Part shown: positions 1 through 8,050 of the stretch, piece after piece
Layout of the letters: every line of letters begins with the position of its first letter
Position numbering within the stretch: the stretch's first letter is position 1
NCBI RefSeq assembly: GCF_012689525.1
Contig: NZ_CP051516.1
Span: 310,001 to 374,000, forward strand
Reading direction: 5' to 3'
Source of the DNA: Paraburkholderia aromaticivorans
Lineage (GTDB): Bacteria > Pseudomonadota > Gammaproteobacteria > Burkholderiales > Burkholderiaceae
Length of the DNA stretch: 64,000 nt
Position numbers and translations under genes: made by a program
Notes under the pieces: generated by a model
Seen by the model: the letters and a program-made list of their open reading frames with translations, nothing else
Told to the model about the DNA's origin: nothing
Databases searched by the model: none

Positions 1-1
1 A

Positions 2-568
2 ATGGTGCCTGCTGGGGCGGTTTCAGTTCAAATGAAGCTTCTCGCGCCGACTCAACTTCGATTGCCACCGAATAGCGCGATTGAGCTTGATGCAATCGAG
101 CGCTCGTGCATTGTTGATGCACAACAGGGCCTCGGGTACATGTCCGCCCAAGATGCCGAAAAACTATTCCACGCGTTTGCACGCCCTGATGGTTCCATCT
201 ATCTCAACACGGAGAAGAAGGCTGGCATCGAACACCTTATGTACCTGGGAAAGGAGACGGTTCGTGGACCTCTTGGCAATGCTCGAGTGCAAATGCGCCT
301 CGATCGTGGTCCAGATACCCAAAGCCAGTTCAGTTCACTTTCGGACTTGAACGGGGCGATTGTCATTGCCCTCATTCAGGCAGTATCGGTGCAGAATCCG
401 ATAATTTCATCAGTGTCCATGCAACTGGTAACGGCTGCTGGATTGCAGCGAATCGACGTTCCGGTGCGCCTCCTTGATCCCAGTAATACCCGACCGATAA
501 CGGGCAGCCGCTATGTCGGTCTATGCATTCCTAAAGAGTACTTTGGTGTCGTCAAGCGTCAAATTTAG
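2..568 (+). CDS. hypothetical protein, possibly 5'-truncated by the window edge
   Basis: An open frame of 188 residues whose first ATG is the second base of the window, so the true start may lie upstream. I do not recognise the family. It has no signal peptide, membrane segment or catalytic motif that I can name, and its composition is that of a soluble mixed alpha/beta protein. It lies on the + strand and ends about 6 bases before a fragment of Sir2-coding sequence on the other strand, so its 3' side borders rearranged DNA. It could be a cargo gene or the C-terminal part of a larger one. Confidence 0.5.
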   Translation: MVPAGAVSVQMKLLAPTQLRLPPNSAIELDAIERSCIVDAQQGLGYMSAQDAEKLFHAFARPDGSIYLNTEKKAGIEHLMYLGKETVRGPLGNARVQMRLDRGPDTQSQFSSLSDLNGAIVIALIQAVSVQNPIISSVSMQLVTAAGLQRIDVPVRLLDPSNTRPITGSRYVGLCIPKEYFGVVKRQI

Positions 569-573
569 CAGGT

Positions 574-621
574 CGCCTTCTGGAAATGTCCATCGACATT
601 GCTGGTGAACACGAACGCACC
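574..621 (-). pseudogene. Sir2 remnant of 16 codons
   Basis: Read on the minus strand, these 48 bases encode GAFVFTSNVDGHFQKA, identical residue for residue to the same stretch of the intact Sir2 protein encoded at 1027-1860. The nucleotide sequence differs at several third positions, so it is a diverged homologue and not a recent copy. Flanking sequence does not continue the match. I read it as what is left of a second Sir2 gene after deletion. Confidence 0.6.
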
Positions 622-706
622 GTGTTGCTTCGTGAACACAAAAATGCAGCAACTATGCTGTTTGCAACACATTGGACCTCTCATTAACCAAACACGCGAT
701 TGCAGA

Positions 707-985
707 ATGTTATCCAAATTAGTAATCAAGTTTGTGCATTGGAAATGGAAGACCTTCGACGCTCAGCGTCTTATTCAGGCACTTCGGGCGCAGGGGAAAG
801 AAAAGGAGGCTGACGCACTTGAGAAAATTCGTCAGGAACCTGCACCGAATAGCCAAGATGAAATGGTTCAGTCAAACGTAAACAAATTGCTGGCCCAGGG
901 ACGAATGGATGATGCAATGAAACTAAAAAAAATGGCACAGAAGGTTAAGCACTGGCAGAAGCATGGTGGCGAACGGCCTTGGTAG
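707..985 (+). CDS. small hypothetical protein, Lys/Gln-rich
   Basis: A 92-residue frame starting at the ATG at 707; a longer reading from 599 would run over the Sir2 remnant and is unlikely. The protein is helical and charged, with the spaced repeat-like stretches ALRAQGKEKEADALEKI and LLAQGRMDDAMKLKKMA that suggest paired amphipathic helices. I see no clear ribosome binding site and do not recognise a family. It is convergent with the Sir2 gene. It could be a real small cargo gene or a non-coding frame. Confidence 0.35.
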   Translation: MLSKLVIKFVHWKWKTFDAQRLIQALRAQGKEKEADALEKIRQEPAPNSQDEMVQSNVNKLLAQGRMDDAMKLKKMAQKVKHWQKHGGERPW

Positions 986-1026
986 GTCATGCGAAGTTCT
1001 TAGGAGTCGCCTGTCCTTCGCGTTGA

Positions 1027-1860
1027 TCAGCCGATGCTTTCGTCCAACCGCCGCAGCATGTCGAGCGCACCACCGCTGATGCCGATTCCGCCACTCGGAT
1101 CAATCGCGTAATCGAGTGGATTGATCCGAATGACGCGAGGCCCGTTTCTCTCGCTCATGTTCCGAACGGTCGGAAGGGCCCGGCCTGCACCAAGTTCGAA
1201 GACGACCAACCGTTCGACGCTCAACAGCCAGGCTTCGAATCGCATACGCTGACGCTTTGCGTGAGTTTCGATCCAGTCCCAGTCGTTGAACATGAGGATG
1301 TTCGGTCTTGCTACGCTGCCGCACTTCGGACAACGCGGAAGCGGCGATGTGAGGAAGTATTGCTCCTCGTCCACCTCAGGTTGGAATTCATCTGCCGACC
1401 GAACGTCGTGTGAACAGACTCGCGAGCATTGAAGGAAGTGGATTGAGCCGTGACATTCGAGAACGCGATTCTCCGGAAAGCCAGCCTTCTGGAAGTGTCC
1501 GTCCACGTTGCTGGTGAACACGAACGCGCCGCGTTCTTTCGTCGATGACCAGCGCCGAAGGATGTCGTAGCCTGCATGCGGAACGGTGCGGCGATAGAGA
1601 TTGAGTCGGTGGCCGTAGAATCCCCACGTCCGTATCGGATGATTTCGGAATGCTTCGCCGTTAGCGATGTCCTGAAAGCCGATGCCTTCTGACTTCAATG
1701 CAGGATACGCGTTCCAGAAGCCATGTGTGCCACGGAAGTCCGGCAGTCCGGAATCGATGCCCATACCAGCGCCAGCCGTAATCAGAATTCCGTCAGCGTC
1801 CCGTAACCACTCCACAGCGATCGTCAAGCGGTCAGCTAGGTCCATTTGCGTCGCCGTCAT
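1027..1860 (-). CDS. Sir2-family NAD-dependent protein deacetylase
   Basis: A 278-residue sirtuin. Visible motifs: the NAD-binding GAGMGIDSGLPDFRG (residues 30-44), TSNVDGH (116-122), catalytic His in ECHGS (H137), and a zinc ribbon made by C145, C149, C177 and C180. The fold is expected to remove acyl groups from lysine using NAD+. I start it at the ATG at 1860 because this begins 4 bases after the stop of the upstream gene (1865-2194) on the same strand; the longer frame to 2088 would overlap that gene. The two genes look co-transcribed. Stand-alone Sir2 genes in islands can act in anti-phage defence by NAD depletion, but the intact zinc ribbon fits an ordinary deacetylase, so a defence role is only a possibility. 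Confidence 0.85.
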   Translation of the reverse strand: MTATQMDLADRLTIAVEWLRDADGILITAGAGMGIDSGLPDFRGTHGFWNAYPALKSEGIGFQDIANGEAFRNHPIRTWGFYGHRLNLYRRTVPHAGYDILRRWSSTKERGAFVFTSNVDGHFQKAGFPENRVLECHGSIHFLQCSRVCSHDVRSADEFQPEVDEEQYFLTSPLPRCPKCGSVARPNILMFNDWDWIETHAKRQRMRFEAWLLSVERLVVFELGAGRALPTVRNMSERNGPRVIRINPLDYAIDPSGGIGISGGALDMLRRLDESIG

Positions 1861-1864
1861 CACG

Positions 1865-2194
1865 TCAGTATTCACTCGGAAATAATACAGCGGTCGAGGT
1901 CTGATCGGCTTCCGTGATGATCCATACGCGCTTGCCCGCGACCTCATATGCTGAAAAGATTCGTGCGCCGTGGATTGCTGCGAGCAGGTTCGTTTCTGCA
2001 TCTTTCGGCGTAACGTCGCCCCAATCGCCGTGCTCGTGACGGTATAGGTACGGGTCGATAGCGATACCCTTGTGTTCAAGGTGTTCAAGTACAGCGCGGG
2101 TAACGACGACCCTTCCTAGTTCTATCAGCGGAAAGGCGAAACCAGCGAACGGATTATTGGTCGCCGAGGTGTCACGGTCGTTGGTGGCGGACAT
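1865..2194 (-). CDS. small conserved protein upstream of sir2
   Basis: A 109-residue soluble protein. The core PLIELGRVVVTRAVLEHL, the HEHGDWGDV block and the end VWIITEADQTSTAVLFPSEY match, from memory, a family of small proteins common on plasmids and islands that are often labelled type I restriction subunit M without good reason. No methylase motif is present, so I do not use that name. Its stop lies 4 bases from the Sir2 start, which suggests translational coupling. Function unknown; a partner or regulator of the Sir2 protein is one guess. Confidence 0.7.
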   Translation of the reverse strand: MSATNDRDTSATNNPFAGFAFPLIELGRVVVTRAVLEHLEHKGIAIDPYLYRHEHGDWGDVTPKDAETNLLAAIHGARIFSAYEVAGKRVWIITEADQTSTAVLFPSEY

Positions 2195-2236
2195 TTGGAC
2201 TACTCCTTGAGAATGTTAGTGCGGATTCAATAGGCG

Positions 2237-2264
2237 AAAAAAAACCAGGGCAGGTGCCCTGGTT
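2237..2264 (-). terminator. Rho-independent terminator after the LprI-like gene
   Basis: Arms 2243-2252 and 2255-2264 form a 10-bp perfect stem around CCAGGGCA/TGCCCTGG. On the minus strand it is followed by eight T residues. It lies about 70 bases past the stop of the gene at 2333-2689. Confidence 0.85.
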
Positions 2265-2332
2265 CGTTAGTCGATTCGTTGACTTGTATGTCGATGGCGC
2301 TTGCCACCTCGTCGCGATATAACGTGGAAGCA

Positions 2333-2689
2333 TCAATGTCCGGTAGACCCATCGGGATTGACCGCGCCGCTGTTTGCGAGACGTTCGTGTTGGAGCTGGT
2401 TGTATCGGGTGTTGTATGCGTCACCGATGCATTGAACGGTCTGGCAGGCGTTTCGCGTCTTGAGCCATTGACGCTGCTCCTGTTTGGTCTGGTTCTGGTT
2501 GTCAGATGCCTGCAAGACTTCCCGATACAGATCAGCGTTGACCGAATCGGCTGCAGATAGCGTCGGGTCTGCACAGATCATCTTTTCGACTTTGGTAGAG
2601 GCTCTGGCGCAGTTAAAAGCAGGACCATTAGCGAAAGCTGAGGTTGATGCGACGATCAAGAGTGACGCCAAAACGATGCGAGTTTTCAT
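2333..2689 (-). CDS. LprI-like periplasmic protein (lysozyme-inhibitor-type domain)
   Basis: A 118-residue exported protein. Residues 1-20 form a signal peptide ending AFA. The mature part has the pattern FNCARASTKVEKMIC...LYREVL...W...RNAC..VQCIGDAYNTRYNQL, the four-cysteine pattern of the LprI/DUF1311 family, whose members are periplasmic and in some species bind lysozyme. Function here is inferred from the family only. A strong terminator follows it. The next gene upstream on the same strand (2731) is only about 40 bases away, so the two may be co-transcribed. Confidence 0.75.
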   Translation of the reverse strand: MKTRIVLASLLIVASTSAFANGPAFNCARASTKVEKMICADPTLSAADSVNADLYREVLQASDNQNQTKQEQRQWLKTRNACQTVQCIGDAYNTRYNQLQHERLANSGAVNPDGSTGH

Positions 2690-2730
2690 ATGCTCTGCGT
2701 GTTGTTGTATAGGGTCGAAAAGTTAGCGTG

Positions 2731-3270
2731 TTACATCCCGCAAATCAATTGGGCATTGCGAATCGGCTGGTCGAGCATCTGAGCATCCGATTCATAGATG
2801 GGTGACATGCTGGGATCGTTCTCCGGATCAGCAGCGTTGCTGCGTCGAAGCATGTTCAGGCGCGTCTGGATACCGTCGCTAAGGTGATCGGTGAGTCTGG
2901 CTAACTGAACAAGGCTCGCATTGCAACCCGGATATTGCTGCTCCGGTAGACCACCACTGTCGGAAAGATCGGCCATCTTTTTTATCTGCACGAATCGCGC
3001 AGCAAGCTCCCGACGCTCAGGGGATACATAGGATGCGCGAACTACCGAAGCACTCTCCGAGCCTGCGGAGGACTGCGAGTTTTCGCTATCGCCAGAAAAT
3101 CGCGCGGCATGAGACACGACGGCGGTCAGTATCCAACAGGTGAAAAATGGAATCAGAAGCTTGCCGCGCGTAGGAACTGTGTTGCCGACGCGTAAAGCCA
3201 ATTGCGGGCGAATAAGTAGGATGAGGAATCCGATTGCAGCGACTGCGAGCAGTTTGGCGAGGATATGCAT
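2731..3270 (-). CDS. hypothetical inner-membrane protein
   Basis: A 179-residue protein with two N-terminal hydrophobic segments (about residues 4-20 and 38-55), then a hydrophilic part rich in Ser, Arg and Asp with two cysteines (PGCNASL and the C-terminal LICGM). This suggests a membrane-anchored protein with a periplasmic tail. I do not recognise the family. It shares strand and close spacing with the LprI-like gene downstream. Confidence 0.6.
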   Translation of the reverse strand: MHILAKLLAVAAIGFLILLIRPQLALRVGNTVPTRGKLLIPFFTCWILTAVVSHAARFSGDSENSQSSAGSESASVVRASYVSPERRELAARFVQIKKMADLSDSGGLPEQQYPGCNASLVQLARLTDHLSDGIQTRLNMLRRSNAADPENDPSMSPIYESDAQMLDQPIRNAQLICGM

Positions 3271-3356
3271 GATGGAGGTTGCTCTACATTTCGTTCGCGC
3301 TATCCATCGGACAGCGCGAAAATTTTCATTAGTGATCGATCAGGTGCATTTGTCTG

Positions 3357-4592
3357 CTACTGAGCAGCCGAAACACCGTACGTCGAATTGATAGCGTCAA
3401 TCTTTCCTTGATACGGAATGATCCAGTTGATCCAGGACGAGCCATTCGGATAGTTCGCGTTGCCGACATAGATCTGCGACGAACTGGAACCGACATCCTT
3501 CTCGATGTCGCTGAAGCCGTACAGCGGGCCGGACGTGTTGAGGTGGACGTTCGTCGTGTAGATCGCGCCGTTCACTGACAAGACATCAAGAGCCAGTTCG
3601 TACGTCGGGTTGTACGGCAATTCGGTAACGTTCGTCTGGCTGTATGTATCGTTGCCGTTGTTCTTGAAGATCGTCGGAACCCAGTTACCCTGATTGCCAT
3701 CCGGTGCAGTACCGCCGAGGAACAGGTCGTACTTGCCGGTGTTGTTGAGGTCGATCAGTTCAGTCGTGTAGATCTGCGCGCCGCAGTTCGATGTGCACGT
3801 CAGGTCCGGTTGCGATCCATTTGTGCCGTACTTGACGACGGACGGGAGCCGGGTTGTGCTTTTCGTGAACGTTCCATCGCCGTTGTTAACAAGGAAGTAC
3901 GGCGTTGCGGCTATGAGCGGATCGACCACGACGATGTCAGCGAATCCTTTGCCGCTGTAATCAGCAGCGGATGCACTATGGAAAAAGCCCGTGAACGGCA
4001 ACGTTACGTTTTTATACGTGCCGTCCGACTGGCTCAAGAGCATGTGCATCTGTTCGCCGGGGAATGGCGACGCATCGAAGCCATGGCATGCGAAAAGTAC
4101 ATCGGGTTTCCCGTCGCCATTGAAATCGGCCACGATTGCTTTGCGCGGATGCAGACAGCCGACATTGTTGGAGAGGATGTCCGACGTGTGATCGACCCAC
4201 GATCCATTCACGCTCTTATAGAAGCGAATGTGGCCGAAGTCGTTCGCAGTGGACGGGTCCGACGAGTTGTATTCGAGCGTGTGCGTGACCATCGAGTACG
4301 TGCCGTCCTGAAAGAAGTCCGCGAACGCCACGGCATTTCCAGACGTGACTTCAGCGGGCAGCGTTTGCGGGCCAATGGCTTGCGCCGCAGTGACCTTATT
4401 CAGATACGACGACTTTTGAACCGGAATGGGCGTAGCCGGGGTCGGTTCTGATACGACAGGTGCGGACGCTGAGACGGGCGCGGACGCCGACTGCGGCGGA
4501 CTGTTGGAACTGCCGCCACTACCTCCTCCGCAAGCAGAAACCAATACTGCGCTTACCCCGATGGCCAGTGCTGTTGCAACTTTCAACATCAT
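3357..4592 (-). CDS. FG-GAP/VCBS-repeat lipoprotein
   Basis: About 411 residues from the paired ATGs at 4592/4589; the longer frame to 4718 has no signal sequence at its N terminus, so I reject it. Residues 1-21 are a lipoprotein signal with lipobox VSAC, followed by a Gly/Ser/Pro/Ala linker of about 45 residues. The body holds FG-GAP-type calcium-loop repeats: DFNGDGKPDVLFACHG, YSGKGFADIVVVDP and DLNNTGKYDLFLGG. Such proteins are surface or periplasmic beta-propellers, often binding proteins or glycans. Flanking genes do not point to a partner. Confidence 0.8.
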   Translation of the reverse strand: MMLKVATALAIGVSAVLVSACGGGSGGSSNSPPQSASAPVSASAPVVSEPTPATPIPVQKSSYLNKVTAAQAIGPQTLPAEVTSGNAVAFADFFQDGTYSMVTHTLEYNSSDPSTANDFGHIRFYKSVNGSWVDHTSDILSNNVGCLHPRKAIVADFNGDGKPDVLFACHGFDASPFPGEQMHMLLSQSDGTYKNVTLPFTGFFHSASAADYSGKGFADIVVVDPLIAATPYFLVNNGDGTFTKSTTRLPSVVKYGTNGSQPDLTCTSNCGAQIYTTELIDLNNTGKYDLFLGGTAPDGNQGNWVPTIFKNNGNDTYSQTNVTELPYNPTYELALDVLSVNGAIYTTNVHLNTSGPLYGFSDIEKDVGSSSSQIYVGNANYPNGSSWINWIIPYQGKIDAINSTYGVSAAQ

Positions 4593-4780
4593 TTTTGTTC
4601 TCGTCTGAGTTGGTATTGCTTCTTCAATTACGTTGAGTTCGACGCACGATGCCTCGATGGCTACGTAGCCAAACTCAACGGCCAAACGCGCCGCCACGTC
4701 ATTGTCGAGGCAACGCACATTCGGAGCGCGGGCGCATCTCTGTACGCCCGGTCATTCAATACGTCAGGCACGGTTCGCGC

Positions 4781-5119
4781 TCAGAGCTGGACGAGCTGAT
4801 AGACGATGGCCTGCACTTCCGGATCGTTCTTCCGAAGCAGGGACGCAAACCGGGAAACGAGCAGGCGATTCTTTTTCGTCTCAATGCGATTGATCTGACG
4901 GATGACCACCGGATCGAAGGCGCGCCCCGGCTTCAGGTCTTCGATTGCCGACTTCGCGAGCGCCGTGCGTTCCGCGTCCAGTTCCTGCAATGCAGCGCGG
5001 AATTTCTCCGGCGCATCGGTTGCGGGCGTCTTGCGGACGGGCTTCGTGGTTGCAACTGCCGGTGCTTCGGCAGCGGTCATAGGGGCAGCCGAGGTCTTCG
5101 CTTCCGGTTTCGTGCTCAT
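4781..5119 (-). CDS. hypothetical Ala/Lys-rich protein
   Basis: A 112-residue protein starting MSTKPEAK at 5119, chosen because GGAGAAA lies 3 bases upstream of this ATG; an ATG 8 codons earlier has no such site. The first 40 residues are low complexity (Ala, Pro, Thr, Lys), followed by a helical region with LQELDAERTALAKSAIEDL and INRIETKKNRLLVSRFASLL. It may bind nucleic acid or another protein; I do not recognise it. It is divergent from the XRE regulator gene. Confidence 0.6.
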   Translation of the reverse strand: MSTKPEAKTSAAPMTAAEAPAVATTKPVRKTPATDAPEKFRAALQELDAERTALAKSAIEDLKPGRAFDPVVIRQINRIETKKNRLLVSRFASLLRKNDPEVQAIVYQLVQL

Positions 5120-5314
5120 AGCTTTCTCCAAATAGTTCGTCAAATCGACAGTTAAATACTATCCAGAGTTTTCGCTTTCGTACATATTTTTTGTCGAAAA
5201 ATCAAAACGTTAGGACTATTCTCGCTGTTCCCTGAACTTATCCCATCGCCTCGCTCGTCCTGCATCAGGGCCAACATCCACTGTTTACGGCATTTTTTTG
5301 GAAAAGTTAACATG

Positions 5315-5333
5315 AAATGCAACTGTTGCATTT
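5315..5333. promoter_or_regulatory. 19-bp palindromic operator upstream of the XRE gene
   Basis: AAATGCAACTGTTGCATTT: perfect 8-bp arms around a 3-base centre, about 72 bases upstream of the XRE regulator start in the divergent intergenic region. Its size and symmetry fit an XRE-dimer operator. TTGACG follows directly (5332-5337) and could be a -35 box, although the matching -10 is poor. Confidence 0.5.
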
Positions 5334-5404
5334 GACGTCATTTCATTGTTGGTCGCTACAGGCAACACTCGGCGTCATTCGATGACGTGATATGAGGGAT
5401 TGCC

Positions 5405-5764
5405 TTGAGCGAGGCGACGCACAAAGAGCAAGGCAGGCGGATCACTGAAGAGGTGGGCAAACGCTTGGCCGAATACAGAAAAAAGGCCGGATTGAGTCAA
5501 GCTCAGTTAGGCGAAATGCTTGGTCTCGAAAAGGAGAGCGTGTCCAGAATCGAAAGCGGGAAAATTGCGCCTTCTCTGTCTCGTTTGGCGATGTTCTGCG
5601 AGTCGTTGAACGTGTCGTTCGAGGAGCTACTAACCCAAGTCTCTCCACATCCCACGGATGAGGCGAGGACGCTCATTGCTTCGCTGCAAGATCTTTCACC
5701 GCGTCAGCGTGACATCGTGCTTCGAACTGCCCACAACTTGGCAGCGCTGCTGCGGCAAGAGTGA
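5405..5764 (+). CDS. XRE-family transcriptional regulator
   Basis: A 119-residue protein with a helix-turn-helix domain at about residues 15-70 (AEYRKKAGLSQAQLGEMLGL, EKESVSRIESGK). The C-terminal 50 residues (LQDLSPRQRDIVLRTAHNLAALL) are probably for dimerisation. The start is a TTG at 5405 preceded by GAGGGA. It lacks the DUF2384 (ParS/MbcA) C-terminal domain of antitoxins known to pair with RES toxins. It precedes the RES gene by 170 bases, so it may control it, but pairing as toxin and antitoxin is unproven. A palindrome at 5315-5333 is the likely operator. Confidence 0.85.
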   Translation: MSEATHKEQGRRITEEVGKRLAEYRKKAGLSQAQLGEMLGLEKESVSRIESGKIAPSLSRLAMFCESLNVSFEELLTQVSPHPTDEARTLIASLQDLSPRQRDIVLRTAHNLAALLRQE

Positions 5765-5933
5765 AACGCTGTCGTAAATAACCGGCGCGGCCGAAAAGTA
5801 GATGACGTTACGCTGCGGTTGAGTTGCTGACTTGCAGGAGCGGCAGGACTACGATCGAGTATTTGGTCAGAAGCAAGGATGCGAACATGCCCTGATCTAA
5901 AGCCCATTCTTCAATTGGGGAGCTCCAGCGATC

Positions 5934-6713
5934 ATGCCGAAGCAGTTCAAATCGTGGCGCGATTTCTACGCGTTCTCCAGATCGGTGAGGCATTCATCCC
6001 GCTTCGTTCATGATCGGAAGGTCATGTCCTTTCTCAACACGCTGCTTGAAACAAGCGAAGAGCGCCATCGACTTGTCAGTGCGGGAAAATATGTCTGGTG
6101 TGCGCAATTAGGCTGTTCATCACGGGAGCGTGAGCAGGATGGAGCTACGTGGGATGAGCCCGCTCCGTATCCCGCTGTCCGCATGAAACCACTGTCGCAT
6201 GCTGCTCACGAAGGCAGAGTGAATCCGAAGGGCATTCCATGTCTGTACGTGGCATCGAACAAAGAAACCGCTATGTCAGAGGTTCGGCCATGGGTCGGAG
6301 GTAGCATATCGGTTGGCCAGTTTCGCACGATGCGAGAACTCCGCTTGATTGACTTCTCGGTCGGCCACGATAGTAATTTCAACTTCTTCTTCGGAGAGCC
6401 TTCACCGGAAAAGCGCGAGAAGGCCATCTGGGCCGAAATCGACAGAGCATTTTCGGCACCGGTTGTCTCCGACCCATCCACTGCCGAATACGTGCCGACC
6501 CAAGTCATATCAGAGTTCTTTCGAATGCGCGGGTTCGACGGTGTGGTGTACAAAAGTCAACTTGGACCCGGTTTCAATCTCGCGCTGTTCGATCTCAACG
6601 CTGCAAACTTGACATACTGTGCGTTGCATACCGTAAGGTCAGTCACATTCATGTTTGGAGACGCCGAGGATGCTTACCATGTCAAAAGTGACTCCGGCAC
6701 TGATCAGTCATGA
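5934..6713 (+). CDS. RES-domain protein
   Basis: A 259-residue protein. After an unassigned N-terminal part of about 90 residues, a RES domain is visible: GRVNPKGIPCLYVASNKETAMSEVRPW (R95, Y105, E116) and later VYKSQLGPGFNLALFD (S208). RES toxins degrade or transfer ADP-ribose from NAD+; these residues match the conserved R, E and S that give the family its name. The long N-terminal part is unlike the compact ParT/MbcT toxins. The stop codon overlaps the ATG of the next frame (ATGA at 6710-6713), suggesting coupled translation with the broken HNH gene that follows. Confidence 0.75.
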   Translation: MPKQFKSWRDFYAFSRSVRHSSRFVHDRKVMSFLNTLLETSEERHRLVSAGKYVWCAQLGCSSREREQDGATWDEPAPYPAVRMKPLSHAAHEGRVNPKGIPCLYVASNKETAMSEVRPWVGGSISVGQFRTMRELRLIDFSVGHDSNFNFFFGEPSPEKREKAIWAEIDRAFSAPVVSDPSTAEYVPTQVISEFFRMRGFDGVVYKSQLGPGFNLALFDLNAANLTYCALHTVRSVTFMFGDAEDAYHVKSDSGTDQS

Positions 6714-6898
6714 GTGAGACTCGTCAAACTTTGGGTACTGAACGATTTAAGCGACCCACGACCGAAACATCGGCGCGGCGCGCGGCAACCATGTGTGCGA
6801 ATCCGGATTGCATGGCGCTGACCAGTGGGCCTGCCGACATTGAAACAGCGGCTATCAACGTTGGCGAAGCTTGTTTGGATGGTCATCCCCTCCATTGA
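6710..6898 (+). pseudogene. N-terminal fragment of an HNH-type nuclease-like protein
   Basis: A 62-residue frame starting in an ATGA overlap with the RES gene. Residues 22-48 (ARRAATMCANPDC.ALTSGP....AINVGEA) match the N-terminal zinc-binding region of HNH-like proteins found in bacterial conflict loci (pattern RAA..CsNPdC...TsGP...a.ni.GeAaHI). The match stops right after INVGEA, where the next residues should be AHI; here the frame reads CLDGHPLH and stops. The rest of the nuclease is missing from the following 300 bases. Confidence 0.5.
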
Positions 6899-7211
6899 GT
6901 CGAGATCCCGTCTAGCCATTTCGATTACAAGTACTTTCTTCGACTCATCAAGAAGAGAACAAGACACGAGTTAAATCTTTGCAACATTGTCTCAGCCCAC
7001 CTAGATTTAGAAGTCACGTACAAACGTGTGGAATTGCCAGTACTTGTCTGCAAAGGCTCAAGGCTCCCGCCATGAGGGTTAAATGATGTCCCGCCTTGAA
7101 TGGGCTTCGTTGAAGCAACGCCCTTTTATGCAAATTCGAAACTGACGAGCAAGAAAAATCCGGTGCGGCCGGTCGTTCAAGTTTATCGATGGTCAAATCG
7201 CTGGAGATATC
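6899..7211. other. intergenic, no gene found
   Basis: About 310 bases after the broken HNH gene. Short frames here have no binding sites or recognisable content. A weak GGGC...GCCC hairpin followed by TTTT is present near 7099-7128. I see nothing else. Confidence 0.4.
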
Positions 7212-7886
7212 GTGATCGCACTGCTTCGTGTGCTTGAAATAGGCGTTGTGCGTTTCGCGACGATACTAAACATTCTTGTGGTTGGGTTACTTGCGATCGG
7301 CACGGATGATTCCAACGCAGGTGACGTCACCATGACCATGCATGTCGATCGATCCACTGGCGGCAACGGCGTCGAATGGTGCACCAATCCTAGCCACGAT
7401 GGTTCGAAACTGTATAGAAAATTGGAGCCCGTACGCAAGAATCCCCGGTGCACGCCCTATCAGTCCGATCTTTGCTCGTTCCTTGCACCGCTCGTCACCA
7501 GCGATAAACCTGACCACATCTGTTACACGAGCTATTGTTATAACAAAAAGGAAGACATTTGCTCGGTTGACTGGGAGATAACGCTCTCGGAAGTGACCAA
7601 CGAAAAGGGAGCGCCACCTACCCCGAAGACCCAAACGATCTTCGTAGACAATGGCAACTACGCGAACCAACGGATTTGCGCCGATCCGCCACCAACCGCG
7701 AACGCTCGTGTGGTCTATCGAAACGTGCAATGGGCAAACACCCGCCCTGGCCGGGAATTCGCCTACGGAAGTTCACGTGTTCCTGATGCAGACGGTCGAC
7801 CATGTTTCGTAGCGAGATGCACTGCCTCGACTGCGGGCGACGCCTGCAGCGGTCAGTTCTCACTTACGGTCGATGTGTATCCATAG
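7212..7886 (+). CDS. secreted Cys-rich hypothetical protein
   Basis: A 224-residue protein starting at a GTG at 7212, 7 bases after GGAG. Residues 12-36 are a hydrophobic export signal. The mature part has ten cysteines in pairs (RCTPYQSDLC, HICYTSYCYN, PCFVARC), fitting disulfide bonds in the periplasm or outside the cell. No family is recognised. It stands alone on the + strand between an empty stretch and a convergent pair, and is one of several small secreted Cys-containing proteins in the island. Confidence 0.65.
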   Translation: MIALLRVLEIGVVRFATILNILVVGLLAIGTDDSNAGDVTMTMHVDRSTGGNGVEWCTNPSHDGSKLYRKLEPVRKNPRCTPYQSDLCSFLAPLVTSDKPDHICYTSYCYNKKEDICSVDWEITLSEVTNEKGAPPTPKTQTIFVDNGNYANQRICADPPPTANARVVYRNVQWANTRPGREFAYGSSRVPDADGRPCFVARCTASTAGDACSGQFSLTVDVYP

Positions 7887-8050
7887 TCGAAAGCGTGATA
7901 AATGGCCGGGGAAGGATTGGCGCGTTGCCGTCTTTGTTCACGTCTCGGCGATAGCCTGACGACGACCACGGAAGTTGCGAGATGCCGTGACAGATTTCGA
8001 ACTGCTGCATCTCGCCGATCTTATAATTCGTGCACACGATGGCAGTTCGG

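Noticed and set aside
599..706. Longer start for the small gene at 707
   Set aside because: The extension runs over the Sir2 remnant on the other strand and gives a Cys/Asn-rich stretch with no binding site.
1865..2194. Type I restriction subunit M
   Set aside because: The protein has 109 residues and no methyltransferase motif; this label is used for the family without support.
5405..6713. Canonical Xre-RES toxin-antitoxin pair (ParS-ParT type)
   Set aside because: The XRE protein has no DUF2384 domain, the genes are 170 bases apart and the RES protein is longer than the known toxins.
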